Of a DNA stretch of 60,062 bases, positions 7,666 through 16,228 are shown piece by piece. The translations under genes and the position numbers were made by a program. Position 1 is the first letter of the stretch. Every line of letters begins with the position of its first letter. The stretch comes from Trichocoleus desertorum ATA4-8-CV12 (GTDB lineage: Bacteria; Cyanobacteriota; Cyanobacteriia; FACHB-46): contig JAHHIL010000030.1 of assembly GCA_019358975.1 (NCBI GenBank), positions 1 to 60,062 on the forward strand, in the 5' to 3' direction. The notes below the pieces were generated by a model. It worked only from the letters and a program-made list of their open reading frames with translations, searched no databases and was not told the origin of the DNA.

Positions 7666-8532
7666 TTGAAAAGCCAATATCTTCAGACCTGGCAATCACT
7701 CGTGCTAGGGGTGATCGCTTCCGTTTTAGTCTTAGTGGGTTTCAATTCTTTTATTGTGATCAATCCTGGTGAAGCAGGGGTACTCAGCATCTTGGGTAAG
7801 GCCAGAGATGGCGTCCTCGCAGAAGGGTTGCACTTTAAGCCGCCGCTCGTTTCTCAGGTGGCAATCTACGATTTGACCGTGCAGAAATTTGAAGTGCCAG
7901 CCCAAAGCTCCACGCGCGATCTGCAAGACTTGTCGGCACGCTTTGCCATCAACTTCCGCATTGATCCGGCTGAAGTAGTCGAGATTCGGCGGAAGCAAGG
8001 CACCTTAGCCAACATTGTCTCCAAAATCATTGCCCCCCAAACGCAAGAATCTTTCAAAATTGCAGCAGCGAGAAGAACCGTCGAAGAAGCTATTACCAAA
8101 CGCAACGACCTCAAAGAAGACTTTGATGCAGCGCTGAGCCAGCGTTTGGAAAAGTATGGCATCGTGGTTATCGATACGAGCGTGGTAGATCTCACTTTCT
8201 CGCCAGAGTTTGCTAGAGCCGTAGAAGAAAAGCAAATCGCAGAACAACGGGCACAGAGAGCTGTGTATGTGGCGCAAGAAGCAGAACAGGAAGCCCAAGC
8301 AGACATCAACCGAGCACGAGGCCGAGCCGAAGCTCAACGACTGCTAGCCGAAACCCTGAAAGCGGAAGGAGGTCAACTCGTCCTGCAAAAAGAAGCGATC
8401 GAGGCTTGGCGACAGGGTGGGTCTCAAATGCCTGAAGTATTAGTCATGGGAGATCAAGGCAATAGTGTCCCCTTCTTGTTCAATTTGGGGAATCTAAAGC
8501 AAGCACCCAAACTTAGAGCAGAAGGAACTTAG
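7666..8532 (+). CDS. Prohibitin-family SPFH/Band 7 membrane protein
   Basis: A 288-aa membrane-anchored SPFH protein like the single-copy cyanobacterial prohibitin. One N-terminal transmembrane segment (about residues 11-32, SLVLGVIASVLVLVGF) is followed by the Band 7 domain starting IVINPGEAGVLSILGKARDG. The C-terminal part is a long helix rich in Glu/Gln/Ala (EEKQIAEQRAQRAVYVAQEA and on) that drives oligomerisation into rings. Prohibitins scaffold membrane proteases; the target here is unknown. The start is TTG at 7666, with no strong ribosome-binding site. The 3' end overlaps the convergent kinase gene by 4 bp. Confidence 0.88.
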   Translation: MKSQYLQTWQSLVLGVIASVLVLVGFNSFIVINPGEAGVLSILGKARDGVLAEGLHFKPPLVSQVAIYDLTVQKFEVPAQSSTRDLQDLSARFAINFRIDPAEVVEIRRKQGTLANIVSKIIAPQTQESFKIAAARRTVEEAITKRNDLKEDFDAALSQRLEKYGIVVIDTSVVDLTFSPEFARAVEEKQIAEQRAQRAVYVAQEAEQEAQADINRARGRAEAQRLLAETLKAEGGQLVLQKEAIEAWRQGGSQMPEVLVMGDQGNSVPFLFNLGNLKQAPKLRAEGT

Positions 8533-11108
8533 CCAAAAATTGCTTGTAACGTGTCCGTCAGTTCCTCGCGGGTGTAGGGCTGATTGAGAACTGCTTTAAT
8601 ATTGCCGCCCAGCTCAGCACTCACTGGATCGGTGAGGGACTGGTTAGTCGTGACAACAACCCCAACTTGCGGGTTGATTTTGTGCAACGCCTGAATCACT
8701 GTGGGTGCATCAAGTTCTGGAACTGCCATATCCAAAATCACCAGGCAAATCTCTGACCAGTGATGAGCGTAAAGCGCGATCGCCTCAATGCCATCACTGG
8801 CGGTCAAAACTTGATAGCCACAGCCTTCTAACGTTGTTTGAGCCAGCTCACGGGCAGGCTGGTTGCCATCGATCACCAGAATTAAGCTGCCCTCAGCCGT
8901 CGATCCGGGCTGGTGGCTGCTAGGAATAGAACGGGGAATTGCAGGTAGATACACCTTGAGTTGGGTGCCCTTACCTACGACACTAAACACATCAACGTCT
9001 CCCTCGTGACCTTTGATAATGCCTACAGCCCGTGACAACCCTAAGCCTGTCCCTTGCCCAAAAGCTTTGGTGGTAAAGAAAGGTTCAAAAATGCGGTTGA
9101 GATTTTCGGCGGGGACACCAAAACCTGTGTCAGAAACGGTGATCAGGATATAGGAACCCATTTCAGCGATCGCATGAGCCCGCAGATTACTCGCATCAAT
9201 CCAAAGATTTTCGGCAGAAATCCGCAGAATACCGCCGTTGGGCATGGCATCGCGCGCATTGTCACAGAGATGCATCAGGGCTTGATGCAGTTGGTTCGCA
9301 TCTCCCGATATCGTCCACAAGTCTGGAGCGCTGAGCGAAGTGCGAACGAGGATGTTCTGAGGAAATCGCTGTTTCAGGGTTTGCTCAACGCCCAAGATGA
9401 GTTGATTGACATCTATGGTTTGCTTTTCGCCTTCAATGCCTCGGACAAAATCTAGTACCTGTTTCAGCAGACTAGCACTGCGTTGCGCGTTTCTTTCTAG
9501 CATCCCTAACAGTTGCTGGCTTTGCTCGTCTTGGAGCTTTTGGGAGAGCAAAGGAATCGCCATCAGGATGGGTGAGAGTGCGTTGTTGAGGTCATGCGCC
9601 AATCCACTTGCTACGGTGCTAATGCCTTCTAGTCGCTGAGTTCGTAAGCGCTGATTCTCGGCTTGTTTTCTTTGGGTGATGTCGGTGTTGACGATCAAGA
9701 TCGATTTAGGGACATTGCTTTGTCGAATTAAAGACCAGCGGCTCTCTACCGTTACTTGTCTGCCGTCTTTCGTGCGTTGTTGAAGTTCGCCTTGCCACTC
9801 ACCCTGTTCGTTTACAGATCTTTGAGCGGCTTGCAGAGTTGGACACAGCTCGTCAAACAGCAATTCATCTAGGTAGCGCCCGATCGCTTCATGAGCGGCC
9901 CACCCAAACAAGCGAGCTGCACCGCTATTCCAAAATAGGATGCGGTTTTCTAAATCCAAAACCAGAATGGCATCTTGAGAATGGTTAAAGAGCAGGGCTT
10001 GCTCGCGGATTTGCTCCTCTGTTTGCTCTCGCTCGGTGATGTCTGCTTGTAAGCCCACAAAATATAGTAGCTCCCCGCTCTTGGAGCAAACTGGAGAAAT
10101 CCTCAGTTGATTCCAAAAGGACTGACCATCTTTGCGGTAGTTCAGGATCGTGGTCTGAATTTCTCGCCGTTGAGCGATCGCCTCCCGAATCTGGGTCACA
10201 GCCTTAGGATCAGTGGCAGCACCTTGCAAAAACCGACAGTTACGCGCCAAAACCTCTGCGACTGAGTAACCTGTGATTCGAGAAAAGGCAGGGTTGGCGT
10301 AAATAATCGGATTGTTATCCTGGTTCGGATCGCTCAACAAGATGCCATCGGAGGCGGAGTTGATTGCTTGGGCAAAGTTGAGGTTAGCGATCGCCGCAGC
10401 TTCTCCACCCTCATTTGTGATTTGGATCTCCGGTGTGCGAGGCCATCCTAGCGACTCTTGCTGCGATCGTTGCCAATAAGTATTAAAGAAGTTAACTAGT
10501 CGAGGCTCGTGCTCTACTAAATCACTGAAATTGTTTTGAAACCGCTGATCCGCTTCATAAGATACTTCAGGATGTGCTTTCATCCATTCATGCGAGGTTT
10601 TGACATAAGCAATGAAGGTGACGAGATAGTGGTAGTTCTCATCACCCAAAAGCTGGCGCAATTCCTGTCGGCAGACTTCAGCTTGGTCTGTCTGTAGGGC
10701 AATAAAGATAGCACAGCACAGCAAACTCTCATCTAGAGCTGCGTTTAGCTGGGATAGTATTCGGACAACATCTGCTTCAGCACTCAGCCGATCTAGATGG
10801 ATATTAATCTCTTGAGAATTTGGTGGAGCGAGTTCTAGAAAAGCCAGAATCTCTTGCGCTTGCATACCCAATTGATAAAGCGAGCAACTGTGGCAAATAA
10901 GGCAATAAGGAACCGGGCAGAAGCGGGAAAGATAACCTGAAAGTTTTTCTTTAAATAAAGGCGGTAAAGGATTTTCGATGTAGGCTGCAATAGTTTGCTG
11001 CCAAAGGTTCTCTAGAATTGCTGGAGTGGCTAATGCAGGCGAGAAAAAAGGTGGAAAAAATCCAAATTTCTCCTCGATTTCTGTGGAAATTTCTGTACTA
11101 GTACGCAT
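8529..11108 (-). CDS. Hybrid histidine kinase: AhpD-like, LOV, PAS, HisKA/HATPase, degenerate receiver
   Basis: An 859-aa soluble sensor kinase. Residues 10-85 resemble an AhpD/carboxymuconolactone-decarboxylase fold with a Cys cluster (C69-L-I-C72-H-S-C75), possibly a redox sensor. Residues 243-360 are a LOV domain with photoactive C291 in RNCRFLQG, FMN-contact N323 and N333, and Q354, so blue-light sensing is likely. A second PAS spans 365-482. The H-box SGLAHDLNNALSPI gives H505; the HATPase has N617, the G-box DTGFGVP and GQGTGLGLS. The C-terminal receiver (742-859) keeps D793 but has G748 in place of the second acidic residue and Q843 where the conserved Lys should be. No transmembrane segment is present. 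No output partner is adjacent. Confidence 0.88.
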   Translation of the reverse strand: MRTSTEISTEIEEKFGFFPPFFSPALATPAILENLWQQTIAAYIENPLPPLFKEKLSGYLSRFCPVPYCLICHSCSLYQLGMQAQEILAFLELAPPNSQEINIHLDRLSAEADVVRILSQLNAALDESLLCCAIFIALQTDQAEVCRQELRQLLGDENYHYLVTFIAYVKTSHEWMKAHPEVSYEADQRFQNNFSDLVEHEPRLVNFFNTYWQRSQQESLGWPRTPEIQITNEGGEAAAIANLNFAQAINSASDGILLSDPNQDNNPIIYANPAFSRITGYSVAEVLARNCRFLQGAATDPKAVTQIREAIAQRREIQTTILNYRKDGQSFWNQLRISPVCSKSGELLYFVGLQADITEREQTEEQIREQALLFNHSQDAILVLDLENRILFWNSGAARLFGWAAHEAIGRYLDELLFDELCPTLQAAQRSVNEQGEWQGELQQRTKDGRQVTVESRWSLIRQSNVPKSILIVNTDITQRKQAENQRLRTQRLEGISTVASGLAHDLNNALSPILMAIPLLSQKLQDEQSQQLLGMLERNAQRSASLLKQVLDFVRGIEGEKQTIDVNQLILGVEQTLKQRFPQNILVRTSLSAPDLWTISGDANQLHQALMHLCDNARDAMPNGGILRISAENLWIDASNLRAHAIAEMGSYILITVSDTGFGVPAENLNRIFEPFFTTKAFGQGTGLGLSRAVGIIKGHEGDVDVFSVVGKGTQLKVYLPAIPRSIPSSHQPGSTAEGSLILVIDGNQPARELAQTTLEGCGYQVLTASDGIEAIALYAHHWSEICLVILDMAVPELDAPTVIQALHKINPQVGVVVTTNQSLTDPVSAELGGNIKAVLNQPYTREELTDTLQAIFG

Positions 11109-11272
11109 GAATTAGATGGTATCTAATAAAACAGGTATTAAAAGTAACCAAACGAATATTTTAGATAGATTTAACTATTTAGCCTACGATTCAGGCCAGT
11201 CCTGACCAGAATAACGAATCCCTCAACGATTTGTATCAACAAATGGTACGGAGAAAAGGAGTTTTTGTTTAC

Positions 11273-13273
11273 CTAACGGCCTAACTTTTGCCGCATTTTC
11301 TGCCGCACTTGGATCGCGTCTGGATAATCTGGCTTAATTTGAATTGCTTTGTCGATGGATGTTACAGCTTCATCGAATTGCTGTAGGCTCCACAGGGCAA
11401 CACCGCGATTATTCCAAGCTTCGGCCAAGTCAGGTTTTAAGGCAGTCGCTTTGTCATAGGCAGCTACCGCTTCAGCGGGACGATCGAGGAGCAGTAGCGA
11501 TGATCCTTTGTTACTCCAAACTTCCGCAAAATTAGGCTTTAGGGCGATCGCTTGGTCATACAGGGCGATCGCTTCCGAGTGGCGCTTGAGTTGGTCTAGC
11601 GCATAGCCTTTACTCCACAACGCTTCTGGATATTTAGGGTTACTCGCCAAGGCTTGATCGCAAGCAGTAATCGCTTCTCCAGGACGCTGCAATTGATTCA
11701 AGTTGTAGCAGCGGCCCCATTGAGCCGTGGCATTGGCGGGTGATTGGGCGATCGCTTGGTCATACAGAGCTAAAGCTTTCTCTGGCTGATTAGCGGTACG
11801 TAAACCATCGGCTTGAGCCAAGAGCGGCGCAATGGGAGGCTGGGCAGGGGTGGAGCTGGGGCTAGGGTTGGGGTTAGGGACAGCGGGGGTGGGTATAGGC
11901 GCAGTCGCTGAAGCAGGAGAGGCGCTTGGGGCAGGAGCAGGAGTGGCAGCAGGAGAGGAGGTCGTAGGTTGGGCAGTTGTAGCTGGAGTAGAAGCGGTAG
12001 TGGTTGGAGTAGAAGTGGTTGGAGTAGAAGTGGTTTGAGGCGCAGGTTTAGGCGTGAATAAAGCTTTGGCAAGCAGGAAGGTCGCTGCGATCGCCACTAA
12101 AGCGGCCACAATTACCGCTGGCTTTACGCCTTGAAGTCGGGTGGCACTGGGTAAAACAGCCGTGGGGATAGAACTTCTGACTGGGGGAGAGGGTTGCGTT
12201 TCTGGCAAGGTAGCAGGTGAAACCCCTACAGCCAAAGTGGGAGCTGTGACGGTGTTAGCAGGAGGGGTTGGTTCTGGAAGGGCAACTGTATCTACATCTG
12301 TTGTGTCTCCTGGGGTGTCTTCTGTATCGGGAGCGATGGGGTTAGGGCAGGGGGCAGAGACAGCGATCGCGGCTAATAATTCAGCGGGTAAAGCTTGTAA
12401 CGCGGCCAAGGCATCCCCAGCGGTGGTGTAGCGGGCGCGGAAGTCGTAACGCACCATGCGATCGAGGAAATCTGCTAATTCAGGCGTCGCCTGAGCAGCA
12501 CGTTGGTTGCCTTGCGACCTGCCTAGGGCATCGCGCCATTGAATTTCTCCCGTTTTAACGTCCTCGTTGAGGTGTCGGGGGTGAACGCCTGTGAGCGCTT
12601 GAATGCCGATCATCCCGACGGCATAAAGATCACTGCTGAAGCGAGGATTGCCACCCAATTGCTCATTGGGCATGTAACCCTGAGTGCCAATCGAAATAGT
12701 TAAATTCGTATGCCCAGACTTCGCAGTGACGATCTGAGTACTCACCTGTTTTACGGCACCAAAATCGATCAGCACAATTCTGCCGTCTAGGCGGCGACGC
12801 ATCAGGTTAGGCGGCTTGATGTCGCGGTGAATCACATGCTGATCATGGACAAAGGCCAGAGCTTGCAAAATATCTTGCAACAGTGCCACCACTCGCGCTT
12901 CTGGCCAAGGCTGCCCGGTGACTAGTTCCTCTGAGAGAGCAGCCCCATCCACAAATTCTTGCACCAAGTAAAACTCTTGGTCTTCCTCGAAGTGGGCCAT
13001 GAGGCGAGGAATCTGGTCATGGCTACCGAGTTGATACAGTACTTTCGCTTCAGTATCAAATAAGCGTCTGGCAGTTTGCAGGCTACTAGCATCCGTGACT
13101 TGAGGTTTTAGCTGCTTCACCACACAGTGAGGATGGTCAGGTAAATGCATATCCTCTGCTAGAAATGTCTGACCAAACCCACCTGCGCCCAACTTGCTCA
13201 GGACTTTATAACGTCCCCCTACAGGTTTGTCAGGGTTGGGTGATTGCAGTAACCGTAAAAGATTTAAGCCCAT
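11273..13273 (-). CDS. Membrane Ser/Thr protein kinase with C-terminal TPR repeats
   Basis: A 666-aa Hanks-type kinase. The glycine loop is G29-AGGFG, the ATP lysine K53, the catalytic loop HRDIKPPN (D151, N156) and the metal Asp D170 in DFG; all are intact. The activation-loop end reads YMPNEQ, with Asn where bacterial kinases usually have Pro. After a Pro/Thr linker comes one transmembrane helix (about 385-405), a very low-complexity Thr/Pro/Ala stretch (408-485) and about five TPRs (485-650) placed on the far side of the membrane. It is divergent from the FHA/MscS genes, which suggests it may phosphorylate something that the FHA protein reads; that link is inference. Confidence 0.92.
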   Translation of the reverse strand: MGLNLLRLLQSPNPDKPVGGRYKVLSKLGAGGFGQTFLAEDMHLPDHPHCVVKQLKPQVTDASSLQTARRLFDTEAKVLYQLGSHDQIPRLMAHFEEDQEFYLVQEFVDGAALSEELVTGQPWPEARVVALLQDILQALAFVHDQHVIHRDIKPPNLMRRRLDGRIVLIDFGAVKQVSTQIVTAKSGHTNLTISIGTQGYMPNEQLGGNPRFSSDLYAVGMIGIQALTGVHPRHLNEDVKTGEIQWRDALGRSQGNQRAAQATPELADFLDRMVRYDFRARYTTAGDALAALQALPAELLAAIAVSAPCPNPIAPDTEDTPGDTTDVDTVALPEPTPPANTVTAPTLAVGVSPATLPETQPSPPVRSSIPTAVLPSATRLQGVKPAVIVAALVAIAATFLLAKALFTPKPAPQTTSTPTTSTPTTTASTPATTAQPTTSSPAATPAPAPSASPASATAPIPTPAVPNPNPSPSSTPAQPPIAPLLAQADGLRTANQPEKALALYDQAIAQSPANATAQWGRCYNLNQLQRPGEAITACDQALASNPKYPEALWSKGYALDQLKRHSEAIALYDQAIALKPNFAEVWSNKGSSLLLLDRPAEAVAAYDKATALKPDLAEAWNNRGVALWSLQQFDEAVTSIDKAIQIKPDYPDAIQVRQKMRQKLGR

Positions 13274-13480
13274 GCTGTGCCCTGTACCTCAGAGTCGTTG
13301 CTACTAACCTGCCGCCATGTAAATTGAAAGTTTTCTACAAAAAAAGTTTCAATTCAGTCAAATGTACTTATGTGATTTTGCCCACGATCGCGGCTCATTG
13401 CTGCTCAGGTGAAATGGGCATTTCAAGCTTGATGGTTTATGATACCGACGGTAATAAAGTAGTATTCCACCCTTTAGCTT

Positions 13481-13517
13481 GGTTGATTTGGGTAGGCTTT
13501 GCTCGAGCAAATCAACC
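13481..13517 (+). repeat. Inverted repeat in the FHA-gene upstream region
   Basis: GGTTGATTTG (13481-13490) pairs perfectly with CAAATCAACC (13508-13517), with a 17-nt loop that holds the start of GCTCGAGC. It lies 52 bp before the FHA start codon. No T-tract follows, so an operator or leader hairpin is more likely than a terminator. Confidence 0.4.
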
Positions 13518-13569
13518 CCACAAATCTAATGGGGTGATGTAGTCAGAAATAGCGGCTAGAAGACGTGCC

Positions 13570-14133
13570 ATGTCTAGTGATGAGTCTGTGTATGTACAAC
13601 TAGTTTGGGAAGACACAGCAACCGGAGAGGTGCAGCAACCCTTACTCAAAGCTCCGATCGCCATTGGCCGAGAAAGTGACCAAATGCCAGAGACACTAGG
13701 AGAAAAATCAGTCTCGCGCTTAGAGCTAGCCCATAAAGAAGTTTCGCGCTTCCACACCCTGATCACAGTCGCGAACTCTCAGCTTTATATCACCGATCGC
13801 AGCGCCAACGGTACTTTTCTCAATGGTCGGGCCATTCGTCCCGGAAGTCATCCGTTTTCTAGCAAAGATACCATTCGTATTGGGCCTTACAAAATTATTG
13901 CCACGGTCATGGGAGAAGGCGATCCCAATGCCACAGCCTTAAACCGAGAACGCACTCATTTTGACCAACAGCCGAGCGCTTTGCACAAAAACACAGTGGT
14001 AATTTGGCTAATTGGTGGCATTGTGCTGTTGTTGATGGGGGTGGGTGCTTGGGGCTTGGTCGGCACTTTGCTGGAGCGATCGCGGCCCCAGATTCCAGAC
14101 ACTCCGACTCCAACTTCTGCTCCTAACTCTTGA
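13570..14133 (+). CDS. FHA-domain protein with C-terminal membrane anchor
   Basis: A 187-aa protein. The FHA domain covers about residues 8-115: IAIGRESDQ, then VSRFHTLITV (with the phosphothreonine-contacting S-R-x-H) and DRSANGTFLNGRAI (the N-G-T loop), so the peptide-binding site is intact. It should bind phosphothreonine peptides made by a Ser/Thr kinase. One transmembrane helix follows (about 142-166, VVIWLIGGIVLLLMGVGAWG), then a short Pro-rich tail. The stop codon overlaps the GAGG ribosome-binding site of the MscS gene, so the two are probably translated as a unit. A Ser/Thr kinase gene is divergent next to it. Confidence 0.9.
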   Translation: MSSDESVYVQLVWEDTATGEVQQPLLKAPIAIGRESDQMPETLGEKSVSRLELAHKEVSRFHTLITVANSQLYITDRSANGTFLNGRAIRPGSHPFSSKDTIRIGPYKIIATVMGEGDPNATALNRERTHFDQQPSALHKNTVVIWLIGGIVLLLMGVGAWGLVGTLLERSRPQIPDTPTPTSAPNS

Positions 14134-14143
14134 GGATTCTGCG

Positions 14144-16204
14144 ATGACGGCTTCTAAACCAGCGTTCTGCCGCCTGCGATCGCATCCCTCAAGCTTGCGA
14201 GTTCAACGGCGTTGGGGTTGGTTCTGGTTAGGGTTGCTCACTTGGCTCACTCTTTGGCTCACATTCACACCCAGCCCAGGATTAGCCCAAACTAGCCCTA
14301 ATAACCGGGCCGCTCAAGCTCCCGTGGTGCTGGATGGTCGAGTACTGTTTCAGGTCGGCAATTTTGGTAATTTTACGGCTACAGAACGGGCCGCGATCGT
14401 CAATGCAGCCCTAGAGCAAGAGGTACGCTCTTCAGAACCAACTGCCATTGAGGTAGCTGAGGAAAATCAACAAACAATTATTCGCAGTCAGTCCAGCGAT
14501 CGCGCCTTGCTCACCGTCACCGAGCGAGATGTGCTCCAAGGCACTAATCCAGCGAGTCAGGGTCGCTTTTGGAGTCGTTTGATTCAGTCAGCATTGCGGC
14601 AAGGACAACTGGAGCGCAGCCTTGCTTATTTTCAGCAGGCGTTGGTGTTTAGTTCGGTAGTGTTGTTAGGGGCGATCGCCACTCATCTGCTTTTGTGGCT
14701 AGTGGAGCGCTTACTGACTCGCCAAATCTCTCGCTACTTAGGGCATCCCGCTTCCCTGCTACACCTTTGGGAGCAACCGAGTCGGCTTCTACTGCATTTA
14801 GGACTACTCGGTTTGCAAGCTGGTTTATGGGCTGCCGTCAGTTGGTACGTCACCGATTTATTTCCGCAGGCTCGGAGTTGGCGGTATCAGCTATTCCACT
14901 TCGTGACAGTGCCCGTTGTCAGCCTAGGGGAGAGCAACTATTCGGCACTACAACTGCTGTTGCTGTTGGCATTTACCACTGGTTTATGGTTTGCAGTCAG
15001 TGGCCTAACTCGCTTATTCCGCTTCTATGTCTTGGCCAGAACGGGAGCCGAGCCGCGAGTTCAAGAATTGGTGGCTGTCTTAACTCAGTACGTCCTGACC
15101 TTTTTAGGCTTGATTGTGCTGCTGCAAATTTGGGGTTTAGATGTCCGTTCTTTGGCAATTCTGGCCAGCGTCCTCGGTGTGGGGATTGGTTTCGGCGTCC
15201 AGAACATTACCAACAACTTCATCAGCGGTTTGATCATCACGTTAGAGCGACCGATCCAAGTTGGCGATCTGATTAAAGTCAATGAGCTGCTAGGAACAGT
15301 GAAGCGGATTGGTGCCCGCAGCACCGAGATTAGCACCTTCGACCAAGTGACGATCATTGTGCCCAACTCTCGCTTCCTAGAAAGTGAGGTGATCAATTGG
15401 AGCCACGGTGATCCAGTTTCCCGGTTGAAGCTAGCAGTTGGGGTGGCTTACGGTTCAGACATCGATCAGGTACAGACAGCCCTGTTGGAAGCAGCCAAAA
15501 GCCATCCTGAAGTGTTGGTGAAACCGCAACCTGAAGTTTGGTTTCAAAGCTTTGGAGATAACTCTCTTAACTTTGAGTTACTGGTTTGGACTGGGGAACC
15601 CAAGAAACAGTTTCGAGTGAAAAGCGACATTTACTATCGGATTGAAGCTTCTCTGCGCCGCTACGGCATTGAAGTGCCATTTCCCCAACGCGACCTTCAT
15701 GTGCGATCGCCGGAACTCAATCAGTGGTTAGCATCCTTGCACCCACCGACTCCCCCATCTTGGAAGCTGCAACGCCCCGCCTCGAATGGAAATAAATCTA
15801 GCGATCGCCCGATTTCTGCTTTCCCAGGAACGGATGGATTTGCTGAAGCGACTGGGAGCACACTCACGCTTGCCGACTCCACCACTCGCCCAGAGACAGA
15901 TACCTTTCTGGATGCCTTGATCACAACCATGCGAGGGCCAGCAGGACTTAAAATTCAAGACCGTCGCTATCGGATGAATCTTTACCCCGCCTGCTTTACA
16001 GGAGCCGAAGCGGTGGAGTGGTTGGTACAAACCCAAAACTGTACCCGTGAGTCAGCGATTCAGTTGGGGCAAAGCTTGATTGAGCAAGGCGTGATTCACC
16101 ATGTCTTAGAGGATCGTCCGTTTGAAGATGGCTATGTTTTCTATCGCTTTTATGCCGATGAAGACGAAGAGAATGCCGACGAAACAGAAATCAGCGATCG
16201 TTGA
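14144..16204 (+). CDS. Small-conductance mechanosensitive channel (MscS) with C-terminal DEP domain
   Basis: A 686-aa MscS-type channel. The start chosen is ATG 14144, because GAGG (14132-14135) sits 8 nt before it and it yields a clean signal peptide (residues 1-48, ending GLAQ); a longer frame back to 14045 would run through the FHA gene. An exported domain (50-160) is followed by several membrane helices. The pore-lining helix and beta domain are at about 336-410 (ILASVLGVGIGFGVQNITNN, then ERPIQVGD). The cytoplasmic alpha/beta part ends near 515. After a linker, residues 588-672 form a DEP domain (LKIQDRRYRMNLYPACFTG, then EAVEWLV), which is unusual on MscS. DEP domains mediate membrane or partner targeting. 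Confidence 0.9.
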   Translation: MTASKPAFCRLRSHPSSLRVQRRWGWFWLGLLTWLTLWLTFTPSPGLAQTSPNNRAAQAPVVLDGRVLFQVGNFGNFTATERAAIVNAALEQEVRSSEPTAIEVAEENQQTIIRSQSSDRALLTVTERDVLQGTNPASQGRFWSRLIQSALRQGQLERSLAYFQQALVFSSVVLLGAIATHLLLWLVERLLTRQISRYLGHPASLLHLWEQPSRLLLHLGLLGLQAGLWAAVSWYVTDLFPQARSWRYQLFHFVTVPVVSLGESNYSALQLLLLLAFTTGLWFAVSGLTRLFRFYVLARTGAEPRVQELVAVLTQYVLTFLGLIVLLQIWGLDVRSLAILASVLGVGIGFGVQNITNNFISGLIITLERPIQVGDLIKVNELLGTVKRIGARSTEISTFDQVTIIVPNSRFLESEVINWSHGDPVSRLKLAVGVAYGSDIDQVQTALLEAAKSHPEVLVKPQPEVWFQSFGDNSLNFELLVWTGEPKKQFRVKSDIYYRIEASLRRYGIEVPFPQRDLHVRSPELNQWLASLHPPTPPSWKLQRPASNGNKSSDRPISAFPGTDGFAEATGSTLTLADSTTRPETDTFLDALITTMRGPAGLKIQDRRYRMNLYPACFTGAEAVEWLVQTQNCTRESAIQLGQSLIEQGVIHHVLEDRPFEDGYVFYRFYADEDEENADETEISDR

Positions 16205-16228
16205 GTCGTTTATCTACCGAGAACCAGG

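Noticed and set aside
11832-12038. Open frame rich in Gly and Val on the plus strand (68 aa), and its neighbours at 12141-12431
   Set aside because: It is the antisense of the Thr/Pro/Ala linker of the kinase gene; low-complexity coding DNA leaves open frames on the other strand.
13165-13542. 125-aa plus-strand frame crossing the kinase start and the FHA upstream region
   Set aside because: No conserved composition; it overlaps the kinase N-terminus and the inverted repeat, and has no ribosome-binding site.
14045-14143. Extension of the MscS frame upstream of 14144
   Set aside because: It overlaps the FHA gene, while 14144 has a good ribosome-binding site and signal peptide.
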